This document shows positions 35,172 to 46,828 of a DNA stretch of 51,894 nucleotides, in pieces. The position numbers and the translations under genes are program-made. The notes beneath the pieces were generated by a model. It worked only from the letters and a program-made list of their open reading frames with translations. It did no database searches and was not told the DNA's origin. The stretch's first letter is position 1; each line of letters opens with the position of its first letter. Source of the DNA: Ectothiorhodospiraceae bacterium (GTDB lineage: Bacteria > Pseudomonadota > Gammaproteobacteria > SZUA-152); NCBI GenBank assembly GCA_002401775.2, contig NVUB02000004.1, positions 1 through 51,894 of the forward strand, given 5' to 3'.

Positions 35172-35454
35172 TAGAATCAATCGGCCTGTACAAGATTCAG
35201 CAATTCAACAGAATCCACCGGCTGGGCTCAAAACTAAATTCGGTGTTCGACTCCGAGTTTCCAGAAAACAAACGGGAATTACCCAAGAAAAAATGGCCAC
35301 AGCAACGGGGCTTTCCGTTGAGTCAATCAGTAAGATTGAGCGCGGTATCTTTGGGTCGAAATTCGGCAATTTGGAGAAAATTGCTGAAACGCTGAAAGTT
35401 CAAGTGCGGGAACTATTCCAACCAAACAACCAAACCGGACATCCAACACAATAA
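35158..35454 (+). CDS. XRE-family transcriptional regulator
   Basis: The HTH is clear in the last 70 residues: FGVRLRVSRKQTGITQEKMATATGLSVESISKIERGIF, then NLEKIAETLKVQVRELF. The frame can only start at TTG or another rare codon. The first 28 residues are not protein-like and no ribosome binding site is seen, so the start is uncertain and the gene may be a truncated remnant. It stands alone between the TumE/TumA pair and a second, unrelated XRE gene. Confidence 0.6.
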   Translation: MSFCIRINRPVQDSAIQQNPPAGLKTKFGVRLRVSRKQTGITQEKMATATGLSVESISKIERGIFGSKFGNLEKIAETLKVQVRELFQPNNQTGHPTQ

Positions 35455-35625
35455 ATCATATATAATTTTAAGTTAACTGATTTTCTTAGGGTGGCTATCC
35501 GGTTATATTTTTCCAATATCATTTTTCAACAAATTTTTTGTCTTGATGCTCCACCCCACCCCATGATGCACCAACGATCCAGTAATTTGCCCTTTTGATT
35601 CCTCTGTTCTCTGGCCCCAATTTTT

Positions 35626-35970
35626 CTAGTCATCACGATGCGTGAGCGCTAAAATTTGTTTTTTCGCAATTTTAAGTTCATTCACTGAAAGCTCTTTTAA
35701 TGATTCTCGAATTTCCATTTCTAGCTCCATACGCTTTTTATTAATATTGGAGCGATCATAGCCTTCGAAAAACTCTTTCATCGGTACACCAAGAATATTA
35801 CTCAACCGCCCCAAGGTTTCAATCGTAGGGGCTGACCGGGCGCGTTCAATATTGGATATCGTTTCTTTGGTGCGGTCAATTTTCTCTGCTAGCTCACTTT
35901 GCGAGAGCCCATGGAAATTCCGGGCTGCTTTTAGCCGTACACCTATCGCTTGTTTTAGATTTATACCCAT
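35626..35970 (-). CDS. XRE-family repressor
   Basis: 114 residues. Residues 8-68 are a standard XRE HTH (VRLKAARNFHGLSQSELAEKIDRTKETISNIERARSAPTIETL; LSNILGVPMKEFF). The C-terminal helical tail is rich in Glu and Lys (KKRMELEMEIRESLKELS). The gene diverges from a promoter that drives a 29-residue ORF. AATTTAAATT-type palindromes in the shared region are its likely operators. The layout resembles a phage-type or plasmid-type repressor switch. Confidence 0.8.
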   Translation of the reverse strand: MGINLKQAIGVRLKAARNFHGLSQSELAEKIDRTKETISNIERARSAPTIETLGRLSNILGVPMKEFFEGYDRSNINKKRMELEMEIRESLKELSVNELKIAKKQILALTHRDD

Positions 35971-35974
35971 AAAA

Positions 35975-36085
35975 CGTAATTAAAATCCTACTTTAAGGCT
36001 TGACAATGAATTCTACTTCGCTATGATGAGGGTGTATGCGTAATTTAAATTCGCATTTTGCCTATATATACATAATTAAATTCCG
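35975..36085 (+). promoter_or_regulatory. promoter and repeated operators between XRE and the small ORF
   Basis: TTGACA (36000-36005), 16 bases, TATGAT (36022-36027), reading right. Three related A/T sites surround it: CGTAATTAAAATCC (35975-35988), the near-perfect palindrome TGCGTAATTTAAATTCGCA (36037-36055) and CATAATTAAATTCCG (36071-36085). Three spaced half-similar sites are typical of XRE/Cro-type control. Confidence 0.6.
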
Positions 36086-36104
36086 ATTAGCGTAGGAGTC
36101 ATTA

Positions 36105-36194
36105 ATGGATATGGATATGGATAAAGACCAACCTCAACATAAAATGCCTGCTATCCCGTTAATGGCAGATACTTTAGGCAATAATGTCGGATAA
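36105..36194 (+). CDS. 29-residue ORF with a Met-Asp repeat start
   Basis: ATG-TAA, with TAGGAG six bases upstream. The product starts MDMDMDKDQPQHK and ends with a weakly hydrophobic MPAIPLMADTLGNNVG. The strong ribosome binding site, the upstream promoter and the divergent XRE repressor argue for expression. Function unknown. A leader peptide or a small regulator or toxin are both possible. Confidence 0.45.
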   Translation: MDMDMDKDQPQHKMPAIPLMADTLGNNVG

Positions 36195-36314
36195 TCAGGC
36201 ACTTACATCTAACATGAAAATAAACCTTACCCTCTTTTCCTCTTGGAAAATATTGCCATCATAACGGTTACCGGAAACAGGGCAATGTAACTTATTATCA
36301 ATACTGTGTAGAAA

Positions 36315-36710
36315 ATGAAGATATCTAACGAATTATCACTGAACCGGATTGTTCTTTACCTGAATAGTGAAAGCCTTACTCTTCAAAGGGTTGGCCCTGC
36401 CAATAGCGATGAACTAAATGAATTAAGAGAACTGGGTAAGAAGGGATTAACCAAATTTCTTGTAATTGATGCTTCTGCTAGTTTTATTGCGCCTAAATGC
36501 GTACTAGAGAAACTGATTGATGATTTTTCCAATGGTGACAAAGTATTTTCTGAGATAGTTGACCGTTCCCAGCAAGGCCAAAATTTGGTGCAAATTTATG
36601 CTTCCAATATAGGACTACGGAAATCTGCACTTACACCTGCCCAGTTTCAAAAAATGGCACAAGAAGAAGATTTGATATTAGAGAATTACAAAAACTCAAG
36701 ATCAAGATAG
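36315..36710 (+). CDS. hypothetical protein
   Basis: 131 residues, soluble, mixed alpha/beta, without recognisable motifs. Notable are FLVIDASASFIAPKCVLEKLIDDF (about 47-70) and a helical C-terminus ending in basic SRSR. It lies 120 bases after the small ORF on the same strand. A hairpin at 36849-36877 may end its transcript. Family not recognised. Confidence 0.5.
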   Translation: MKISNELSLNRIVLYLNSESLTLQRVGPANSDELNELRELGKKGLTKFLVIDASASFIAPKCVLEKLIDDFSNGDKVFSEIVDRSQQGQNLVQIYASNIGLRKSALTPAQFQKMAQEEDLILENYKNSRSR

Positions 36711-36848
36711 TAAACAAAGAAACAAAGGGGTCACCCATTAGCCAAGCCTTGTCTACAGCAAAAATCTCGTCTATGAACGAACGCCGGGGATTAATGGCTG
36801 TAAGCAGTACCTTCCTACCTGATGAAAAGTTAAATCCTGCTCGAAATA

Positions 36849-36877
36849 GTAGCGCTCAGTCTATAGCTGAGTGCTAC
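36849..36877 (+). terminator. stem-loop, possible terminator
   Basis: GTAGCGCTCAG / CTGAGTGCTAC form an 11-bp stem with one G-T pair and a seven-base loop. T-rich but interrupted sequence follows. The rest of the 328-base gap 36711-37038 shows nothing else. Confidence 0.45.
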
Positions 36878-37038
36878 ACCTGAGTTTGATTTTCCATTTT
36901 TGCCTTTACAGTTCCGCAGCACACAATATTTCGACAATTCAAACAAAATATCATCATAAAAAATTATAGTCGGCAGGGAGCAGTTTCAATTTTTGTGGAT
37001 ATTTTAAACTTAGCTGTCCTCTTTACCGGTGACAACAC

Positions 37039-37935
37039 CTATTTCTGATTGATGACATTGGTTAAATTTACCAGAAACTCTCCATCGGATGACTTAATGG
37101 TAGGGCATGGATTTAACCCCCACTCAGAGCAGGTTGCCAATAGGTTTCTTTGTTTAGATTGCCCCATAACAGACATCCGTATTAGAACTCCCAATATCTT
37201 CTTCGACTTTTTATAAATTATAGGGTGCCAAATATTCTCATACTTATCTATGAATTCCTGAACAGCGCTAGTAAGACCATTTACCAATTCAACATCATTT
37301 TCCTTCGAAAACAGATGAAACTCTGGATTAACCAATTTGCTAATATCTAGTGCGATTAGCCCCCTATATCCTGAGCCAACGTGATCGTTTAGTTGAGTTT
37401 TTAGCTGATTGGCGGCCACCCTTACGTTTTTTTCAATTTTTTTGTGAGAGTTAAGTCTCTTGCATTCTACTAATAGACGCTTGCCCTCAAACGTTGTACC
37501 TGTGTCAGAGGCTGAACGAAACATACCAAATGCCCCCTTTTCTGGCACATGTAACTTTGCGGAAGTAATAGCTTCAAACAAGTAATTTCGTGCTTCGCTA
37601 CTTGAATGAGTCTCTTTAAGATTATGCTCAGGGCCATATATAGCCTTACTTAGCTTATTTACAACCTCTCCCAAATTTTCTGCGGAATAATTACCAAATT
37701 TTTGGTAAACATCCATGATTGCCATACTTTCATAAAAAGAGTTTACAGCGTCTGGATATTTTTCTTTGAGCGTATTTGAATCAGCAGTCTGATAATTGTT
37801 GCTGATATATCCAATGATATCTGAATAAGAACTCAATCGTCCTTTGCTAATGTCTAACCCCAAAGATTCTAACCAATTCAACGACGCCTGATATCGGTCT
37901 AAAATCAAGCTATAAGGTTCGGAGTGAATAACCAT
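37039..37935 (-). CDS. PD-(D/E)XK-like nuclease domain protein
   Basis: 298 residues from the ATG at 37935 (AGGTGA six bases upstream, with a GTG three codons earlier inside that site). The N-terminal 100 residues are helical and unknown. The centre reads EARNYLFEAITSAKL, then an Asp in SASDTGTTFEG, then LLVECKRLNS (E-x-K) and ANQLKTQL. This order fits a PD-(D/E)XK core with catalytic Asp, Glu and Lys. The C-terminal half has several beta strands. No methylase or helicase accompanies it, so it is not an obvious restriction system. It sits in the toxin-antitoxin island and may be a solitary defence nuclease. Confidence 0.6.
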   Translation of the reverse strand: MVIHSEPYSLILDRYQASLNWLESLGLDISKGRLSSYSDIIGYISNNYQTADSNTLKEKYPDAVNSFYESMAIMDVYQKFGNYSAENLGEVVNKLSKAIYGPEHNLKETHSSSEARNYLFEAITSAKLHVPEKGAFGMFRSASDTGTTFEGKRLLVECKRLNSHKKIEKNVRVAANQLKTQLNDHVGSGYRGLIALDISKLVNPEFHLFSKENDVELVNGLTSAVQEFIDKYENIWHPIIYKKSKKILGVLIRMSVMGQSKQRNLLATCSEWGLNPCPTIKSSDGEFLVNLTNVINQK

Positions 37936-38134
37936 CTTTGTCACCTAATCAGGATAGGGGGATGCCTCCTCAATACGAACATCCATGATAGGTGTTGACA
38001 ACCTATTCAATCAAGCCCAGCATCAGAGTAACTTAACTCGGACATCCATCTTGGCGAATGACAGAAGTCATCTAAAAATCAAATACTTGAGATGATTTTT
38101 GTTGAGTTTGTTATATTGCTTAACTTGGCTGTCC

Positions 38135-38169
38135 GGTTTACCCCGGTTTACCCCAGTCCGGTTTACCCC
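38135..38169. repeat. GGTTTACCCC direct repeats
   Basis: Three copies of GGTTTACCCC (38135-38144, 38145-38154 and 38160-38169), then degenerate TTTACT and CTACTG repeats up to about 38208. These run into the 3' end of the next gene. Confidence 0.75.
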
Positions 38170-38201
38170 GGATTTACTACCGGGTCTACTGCTACTGCGG
38201 T

Positions 38202-38750
38202 TTACTGCTTAGTTGAAGCTTCAGGTCTCACCCATTTAACATTGCCACTCACAACACTTAAATTTAATTGTTTTCTAAGATCACCTCTCAAACTATTGAT
38301 TAGTGGATCAAGCGAAAAATCGCCGCTATTCACTAATCCGCTAATAAGATCCTTAACTAATTCTATTTGTTCTACTGAACCAAATAGCTGAATATCGCAG
38401 ATTACAACTTGAAGTTTTTCAAGTCTTTCTAGGGGACTTTCAAGTTGTTGAATATCGTAAGCCAATACTCGGTATGCCTTCACTAAGTGTTCGGTAACAA
38501 TATCTCTTCGTTTTGCCGACGCTTGTCTTCGATCAGTGAAATAATGAGCAATTACCCAGCCTACAGCGGCTAAAATAACCGTTACTATGATTTTAAGGTA
38601 ATCTACACCCATAATTGTTGTATTTTTGGCATATTTTAGAATGCAGCCTTCCGCAGTCCACAGCATAATTATGGCCTGATAAGCCGCAAGACAGACAATA
38701 AATGTAATAAAAACAATTAGTGCTACGTGATGAGCTTTAAGGTTTTTCAT
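38202..38750 (-). CDS. two-helix inner-membrane protein
   Basis: 182 residues from the ATG at 38750, which has AGGGAG four bases upstream. The frame is open 17 codons further but without a site. Two hydrophobic helices (about 9-30 and 52-72) are followed by a cytosolic region of about 105 residues that begins with a basic, helical DRRQASAKRRDIVTEHLVKAYRVL and continues with leucine-rich helices. Family not recognised. It is the last gene of the AT-rich island before the tRNA. Confidence 0.6.
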   Translation of the reverse strand: MKNLKAHHVALIVFITFIVCLAAYQAIIMLWTAEGCILKYAKNTTIMGVDYLKIIVTVILAAVGWVIAHYFTDRRQASAKRRDIVTEHLVKAYRVLAYDIQQLESPLERLEKLQVVICDIQLFGSVEQIELVKDLISGLVNSGDFSLDPLINSLRGDLRKQLNLSVVSGNVKWVRPEASTKQ

Positions 38751-38883
38751 ATACTCCCTGCTAGCCACGCCGACAAAACTCTTTAATCCACCCCTAAGCA
38801 AAACGATTTGGGGGGATAATCTTGAAGATTGAAAACCCTAAAAATACTGCAACTTATTGAATAGTAAGTATTATTTTTTGGCT

Positions 38884-38977
<94 letters not shown>

Positions 38978-39041
38978 GAATTGATCGCATATCATACGCG
39001 GTATGGTTTTTATCTACAATCTTCGATGGTTGTGTTGGTTA

Positions 39042-39062
39042 GGGCGGGTTTTAAACCCGCCC
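39042..39062. repeat. second copy of the GGGCGGGTTT palindrome
   Basis: GGGCGGGTTT-T-AAACCCGCCC, the same palindrome as at 3185-3205, lies between tadA and the tRNA. No T-run follows on the minus strand. Confidence 0.8.
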
Positions 39063-39098
39063 CGTCGAGATAATTCATCACCATCGTAAATAGCAGGC

Positions 39099-41257
<2,159 letters not shown>

Positions 41258-41275
41258 AAGCAGTATCCATTGTAG

Positions 41276-41300
41276 GGTGGGCACGTTTTTTGTGCCCACC
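41276..41300. repeat. 9-bp hairpin just upstream of guaA
   Basis: GGTGGGCAC-N7-GTGCCCACC, perfect arms, 19 bases before the guaA start. It resembles dispersed palindromes but could also affect guaA translation or act as an internal processing site of the guaBA transcript. Confidence 0.7.
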
Positions 41301-41377
41301 GTGGTGTTGGTATTTTATGTCGGCGCATTCTCTGAGGGTATGCAAGCCGGTTTGCAGATTATCGTTAAAACCACTGG

Positions 41378-41397
41378 ATTCCGGCCTTCGCCGGAAT
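41378..41397. repeat. ATTCCGGC / GCCGGAAT dispersed palindrome
   Basis: Perfect 8-bp arms around CTTC in the guaB-guaA gap, followed by GACGGGGAAAAG and an inverted CTTTTCC..TGTCATTCC. The same palindrome occurs at 49248-49267. This is a common proteobacterial intergenic repeat. Confidence 0.8.
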
Positions 41398-41457
41398 GAC
41401 GGGGAAAAGTTTTCCTGTCATTCCGACAAAAGTTGGAACAAGATTTCAAACGGTTAA

Positions 41458-43399
<1,942 letters not shown>

Positions 43400-43726
43400 A
43401 TGAAAAAATTATTGATTTTTGGTGCCCTGGTCTTTGCGCTTAATGGTTGTACGATGATGGGGGGTGATAGCGATTCCGCAATGAGCAATGATGCAGAATC
43501 TGCCAAATCTGCCATTGCCGCCGCTGAGGCATCCCTGAAAAAAGCACGTGGTGTTGAAGGCGAATGGCGCGATGCGAAGAAAAAAATGATCAAAAAAGCC
43601 AAAGCTGCTGCCAGCAAGAGTGATTTTAAAAAGGCCATCAAGCTAGCCAACAAGGCCAATGAACAAGGTGAAATGGGCTATGCACAAGCCATGGGCCAGA
43701 AAGACGCGGGGCCTTGGTTGTTTTAA
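43400..43726 (+). CDS. lipoprotein similar to the SoxXA-binding protein SoxK
   Basis: 108 residues with a lipoprotein signal (lipobox LNGC, Cys17) and a good GGAGGAAG site. The mature part, helical and Lys/Ala-rich, carries AIAAAEASLKKA, GEWRDAKKKMIKKAK, DFKKAIKLANKANEQGEMGYAQAM and QKDAG in the order I remember for SoxK, a periplasmic protein that binds and stimulates the thiosulfate-oxidising SoxXA cytochrome. No other sox gene is in the window, so it is an orphan here and could serve another purpose. A strong terminator follows, so it is probably monocistronic. Confidence 0.7.
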   Translation: MKKLLIFGALVFALNGCTMMGGDSDSAMSNDAESAKSAIAAAEASLKKARGVEGEWRDAKKKMIKKAKAAASKSDFKKAIKLANKANEQGEMGYAQAMGQKDAGPWLF

Positions 43727-43783
43727 AACGGTTGTTTTAACCTTTATAAGCGGTTTTAAACCACCGTGAAACCGCAGAAATAA

Positions 43784-43816
43784 AGGCAGGTTGCCTCGGC
43801 AGCCTGTCTTTTTTTA
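43784..43816 (+). terminator. rho-independent terminator
   Basis: An 11-bp stem (AGGCAGGTTGC / GCAGCCTGTCT with two G-T pairs) and a CTCG loop, immediately followed by seven T. It ends the lipoprotein transcript. Confidence 0.9.
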
Positions 43817-44164
43817 TGAATGCGTTATTAACAGGTGTGGACGGGAAGTGCATTGGTTGTTATGAGTATTTTTACAATCCAACGCAAAGAAAAGATTTTA
43901 GAGACAAAAAACTCTGCGATCTTGGCGCCTTTGCGTTAGGTTTTAGCTTTAGAAATAGTCGTTCCGGCTTAAAAACATACTGGGATGACAGATTGGTTTA
44001 CGTTTCATTTATCATACGATATGAGACATTTGGCTATTCATGAGACTTTTGTAGCTTACTCCAGCTATTTTACTCCAGCTATTCTACTCCAATGATGTTT
44101 TATACCCATAAACAGTACAACTACTCACGCATTACAGCGTATTAACGAAAACACATTCAAAATC
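43817..44164. other. intergenic region holding an AACGCAAAG repeat
   Basis: CCAACGCAAAG (43879-43889) and CTTTGCGTT (43929-43937) bracket a dispersed repeat related to 46635-46746. A 75-codon frame runs across it but is repeat-derived. TTTTACTCCAGCTA-type repeats lie near 44050-44095. Confidence 0.6.
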
Positions 44165-45523
44165 ATGCCAGCATCCTCAACCAATAACGCGCCCACAAGA
44201 GACATTTACAGTGTTTCCGATCTGAATAATGCCGCTCGGGATCTGCTGGAAGGTCATTTCCCGCTGATTTGGGTGGAAGGTGAAATATCCAACCTTGCCC
44301 GCCCGGCCTCTGGCCATATTTATTTCAGCCTCAAAGATTCCAATGCCCAGTTACGCTGCGCCATGTTCAAAATGCGCAACCGTCTGGTTAATTTTCGACC
44401 GGAGAATGGTCAACAGATATTGGTGCGTGGCCGGTTAAGCCTGTACCCGGCACGCGGTGACTACCAGCTCATTGCAGAACATATGGAAGAAGCCGGAGAC
44501 GGTGCTTTGCGTCGTCAGTTCGAGCTACTCAAACATCAATTGCACAGTGAAGGGTTGTTTGATGCCGATGAAAAACAGCCCCTGCCCGAATTACCCACAC
44601 GATTGGGCGTTATTACCTCGCCTACCGGTGCGGCGATTCGCGATATTCTCAGTGTGCTCAAACGCCGTTTCCCCGGCATACCGGTGTTGATTTATCCTGT
44701 GCCAGTGCAAGGAGACGCCGCCCCTGCCGCCATTGTTGACGCTCTGCAAACGGCGAGTAACCGTAATGAATGCGACACCTTAATTCTGGCCCGTGGTGGT
44801 GGCTCACTGGAAGACCTGTGGGCCTTTAACAACGAGGCCGTGGCCCGCGCCATTCACGCCTGCCCCATTCCGGTGGTGAGCGCCATTGGCCACGAAGTCG
44901 ACTTTACCATCGCTGATTTTGTCGCCGACCTGCGCGCCCCAACCCCATCTGCCGCGGCGGAACTGGTGAGCCCCGACCGGGAGGAATGGCTGAGTGTTTT
45001 CGCAGGTTGGCAACAGCGCTTAACACGCAGCTGGCAAGGAAAAATCAGCCAGCATCAACAGCATTTACAGTGGCTGCGCCGACAACTGAAACACCCCGGC
45101 CAAAGGCTGCGCGAAAGAGCTCAGCGTCTCGACGAACTAGAGCAACGCCTCAACCTGGCCAGCCAAAGCCAATTACGCCAGTGGCAGTCACGGCTGAATA
45201 CCTTGACGGCTCGCCTGCATGGCCGTTCGCCCAGCCAGCGCCTGCGCGAATTACAGCGGCGCTTGAATAACCTCCAACACAGCAATAAACACGCCATGTT
45301 GGCCCAGTTAGCGCGGCACCGCGCCCGCCTCGGTAATCTCGGTCGGGCTCTGGATAGCGTCAGCCCGTTAGCGACACTCGGCCGTGGCTATGCCATTGTA
45401 AAAAAACCCGACGGCACCGTGGTTCGCAAGTCCAGCGAAGTAAACGTAGGCGACGCCGTCACCACCCAATTAGGTTTCGGGCAGCTCGACTGCCGCATCG
45501 AAGCCGTGCATAAGAAAGATTAA
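44165..45523 (+). CDS. xseA: exodeoxyribonuclease VII large subunit
   Basis: 452 residues, close to the E. coli protein (456). An N-terminal OB fold (about 15-115; YSVSDLN, WVEGEISNLARPASGHIYFSLKD) is followed by the catalytic core with LGVITSPTGAAIRDIL, ARGGGSLEDLWAFN and GHEVDFTIADFVADLRAPTPS. A long Arg/Gln-rich coiled coil (280-400) and the C-terminal segment GRGYAIVKKPDG complete it. With XseB it digests single-stranded DNA from both ends. xseB is not in this window. The M23 peptidase gene starts three bases after its stop. Confidence 0.97.
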   Translation: MPASSTNNAPTRDIYSVSDLNNAARDLLEGHFPLIWVEGEISNLARPASGHIYFSLKDSNAQLRCAMFKMRNRLVNFRPENGQQILVRGRLSLYPARGDYQLIAEHMEEAGDGALRRQFELLKHQLHSEGLFDADEKQPLPELPTRLGVITSPTGAAIRDILSVLKRRFPGIPVLIYPVPVQGDAAPAAIVDALQTASNRNECDTLILARGGGSLEDLWAFNNEAVARAIHACPIPVVSAIGHEVDFTIADFVADLRAPTPSAAAELVSPDREEWLSVFAGWQQRLTRSWQGKISQHQQHLQWLRRQLKHPGQRLRERAQRLDELEQRLNLASQSQLRQWQSRLNTLTARLHGRSPSQRLRELQRRLNNLQHSNKHAMLAQLARHRARLGNLGRALDSVSPLATLGRGYAIVKKPDGTVVRKSSEVNVGDAVTTQLGFGQLDCRIEAVHKKD

Positions 45524-45526
45524 CCC

Positions 45527-46591
45527 ATGAACCATTCCCAACATCCACCAACATTCGCCCACCGGCCATGTCGTAGTCGGTCATATAGCCGTCAGCGCCG
45601 TGGTTTTTTGCGCTGTGGTTTTTTCTACCGTGATCTTTTCTACAATGGCAGCCTAGCGTTGTGTTTTTTACTGTTTAGCGCGCCGACAATGGCCGCCGAG
45701 CAGCTGTCTCTCGCTTTACCTGAGGCTTTCCCTGAGACTGTTCCAGCCACTTTGCCACAGATGCTACCCCATACTGCCGCCGTACCCGGTGGTGTGGTCA
45801 CTCTGGATCTTGGCTCATCTCAAGGCCCAGCCCCCGTTGCACATTACAATAAAAAACGTGTGATGGTCGTTGAAAACAATGGCCGCTGGCAGGCGGTGGT
45901 TGGCATACGTCTCACTGCCAGAGGCGGTAAACATCAACTCAAAATCACCGGTCGCAAGCAAGCCGTTAACTTTAAAATCAACGCCAAAAAATATGCGGAA
46001 CAACGGCTAACCATCAAAAACAAACGCAAGGTCAATCCCAATAAAACCGATCTGAAGCGAATCCGTGGCGAGCGCGGCCGCATCCGTAAGGCCTTGCGTC
46101 ATTGGCAACAAAAAACCAATGAAGCCAATGTGGGCGCTCAGTTTATTTTGCCCAAATTCATTTTGCCCGTAACCGGCAGACTCAGCAGTCCTTTTGGCTT
46201 GCGTCGTTTTTTCAATAAACAGCCACGTAGACCGCATAGCGGCATCGACATTGCTGCCACCAAAGGCACCCCCATCATCGCCCCTGCTGCCGGGCGCATC
46301 ATCGAAAATGGCAATTTTTTCTTCAACGGCAATTCGGTATTTATTGACCACGGCCAGGGGCTGATCACCATGTACAGCCACATGAGCCGTATCGACATCA
46401 AACCCGGCCAAATTGTCGAACAAGGAGAAACCATCGGCGCCGTGGGGCAGACCGGCCGAGCCACAGGCCCGCATTTACACTGGAGCGTGAGCCTCAATGA
46501 TGCGCGCGTAGACCCCAGTCTATTTTTCTCAGACCTTGAATCCCTACTTTCTGCCCCCATAAAACAATCTGCGAAACGATTTTCAAAATGA
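45527..46591 (+). CDS. M23 (LytM-type) metallopeptidase
   Basis: 354 residues. An Arg-rich n-region of about 40 residues precedes a hydrophobic segment (SLALCFLLFSAPTMAAE), so it is exported with an unusually long signal region or anchored. Residues 85-160 match the M23 N-terminal domain (GGVVTLDLGS, VMVVENNGRWQAVVGI). The catalytic domain has PVTGRLSSPFG, zinc ligands His237 and Asp241 in HSGIDIAA, and His318 in HLHW, with His285 and His316 as catalytic His. All active residues are present, so it is probably a peptidoglycan endopeptidase rather than an EnvC-like activator. It is coupled to xseA, a pairing known from other gammaproteobacteria. Confidence 0.9.
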   Translation: MNHSQHPPTFAHRPCRSRSYSRQRRGFLRCGFFYRDLFYNGSLALCFLLFSAPTMAAEQLSLALPEAFPETVPATLPQMLPHTAAVPGGVVTLDLGSSQGPAPVAHYNKKRVMVVENNGRWQAVVGIRLTARGGKHQLKITGRKQAVNFKINAKKYAEQRLTIKNKRKVNPNKTDLKRIRGERGRIRKALRHWQQKTNEANVGAQFILPKFILPVTGRLSSPFGLRRFFNKQPRRPHSGIDIAATKGTPIIAPAAGRIIENGNFFFNGNSVFIDHGQGLITMYSHMSRIDIKPGQIVEQGETIGAVGQTGRATGPHLHWSVSLNDARVDPSLFFSDLESLLSAPIKQSAKRFSK

Positions 46592-46634
46592 ACCGTGAAA
46601 TGACCATAGGCCCTATAAAGTCACCCATTTAAAA

Positions 46635-46746
46635 TCCAACGCGAAGGCGCTGAGGTACGAAGAGCGCAGAGAATAAATGGTTTTTAACATTCATTGTTAA
46701 AAACGCTTCTTTGCGTACACGGCGCCTCAACACCTTTTGCGTTGGA
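46635..46746. repeat. dispersed element bracketed by TCCAACGC / GCGTTGGA
   Basis: Inverted ends TCCAACGC (46635-46642) and GCGTTGGA (46739-46746) enclose GGCGC..GGCGCC and a TTTTTAACA..TGTTAAAAA hairpin (46681-46703). It is related to the copy at 43879-43937 and lies between the peptidase and channel genes. Confidence 0.7.
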
Positions 46747-46828
46747 TATTGCCCGTTTACCATCCATGTTCTGAAACACAATCCGCGTTTTACTTCTACT
46801 AATTAACAGCCACTAACAGCACTGACTC

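Noticed and set aside
39042-39062. Terminator after tadA
   Set aside because: A strong palindrome but without a T-run on the minus strand, and it is shared with 3185-3205, so it is listed as a repeat.
43816-44043. 75-residue ORF after the SoxK-like gene
   Set aside because: Crosses the dispersed AACGCAAAG repeat, and its start lies in the T-run of a terminator.
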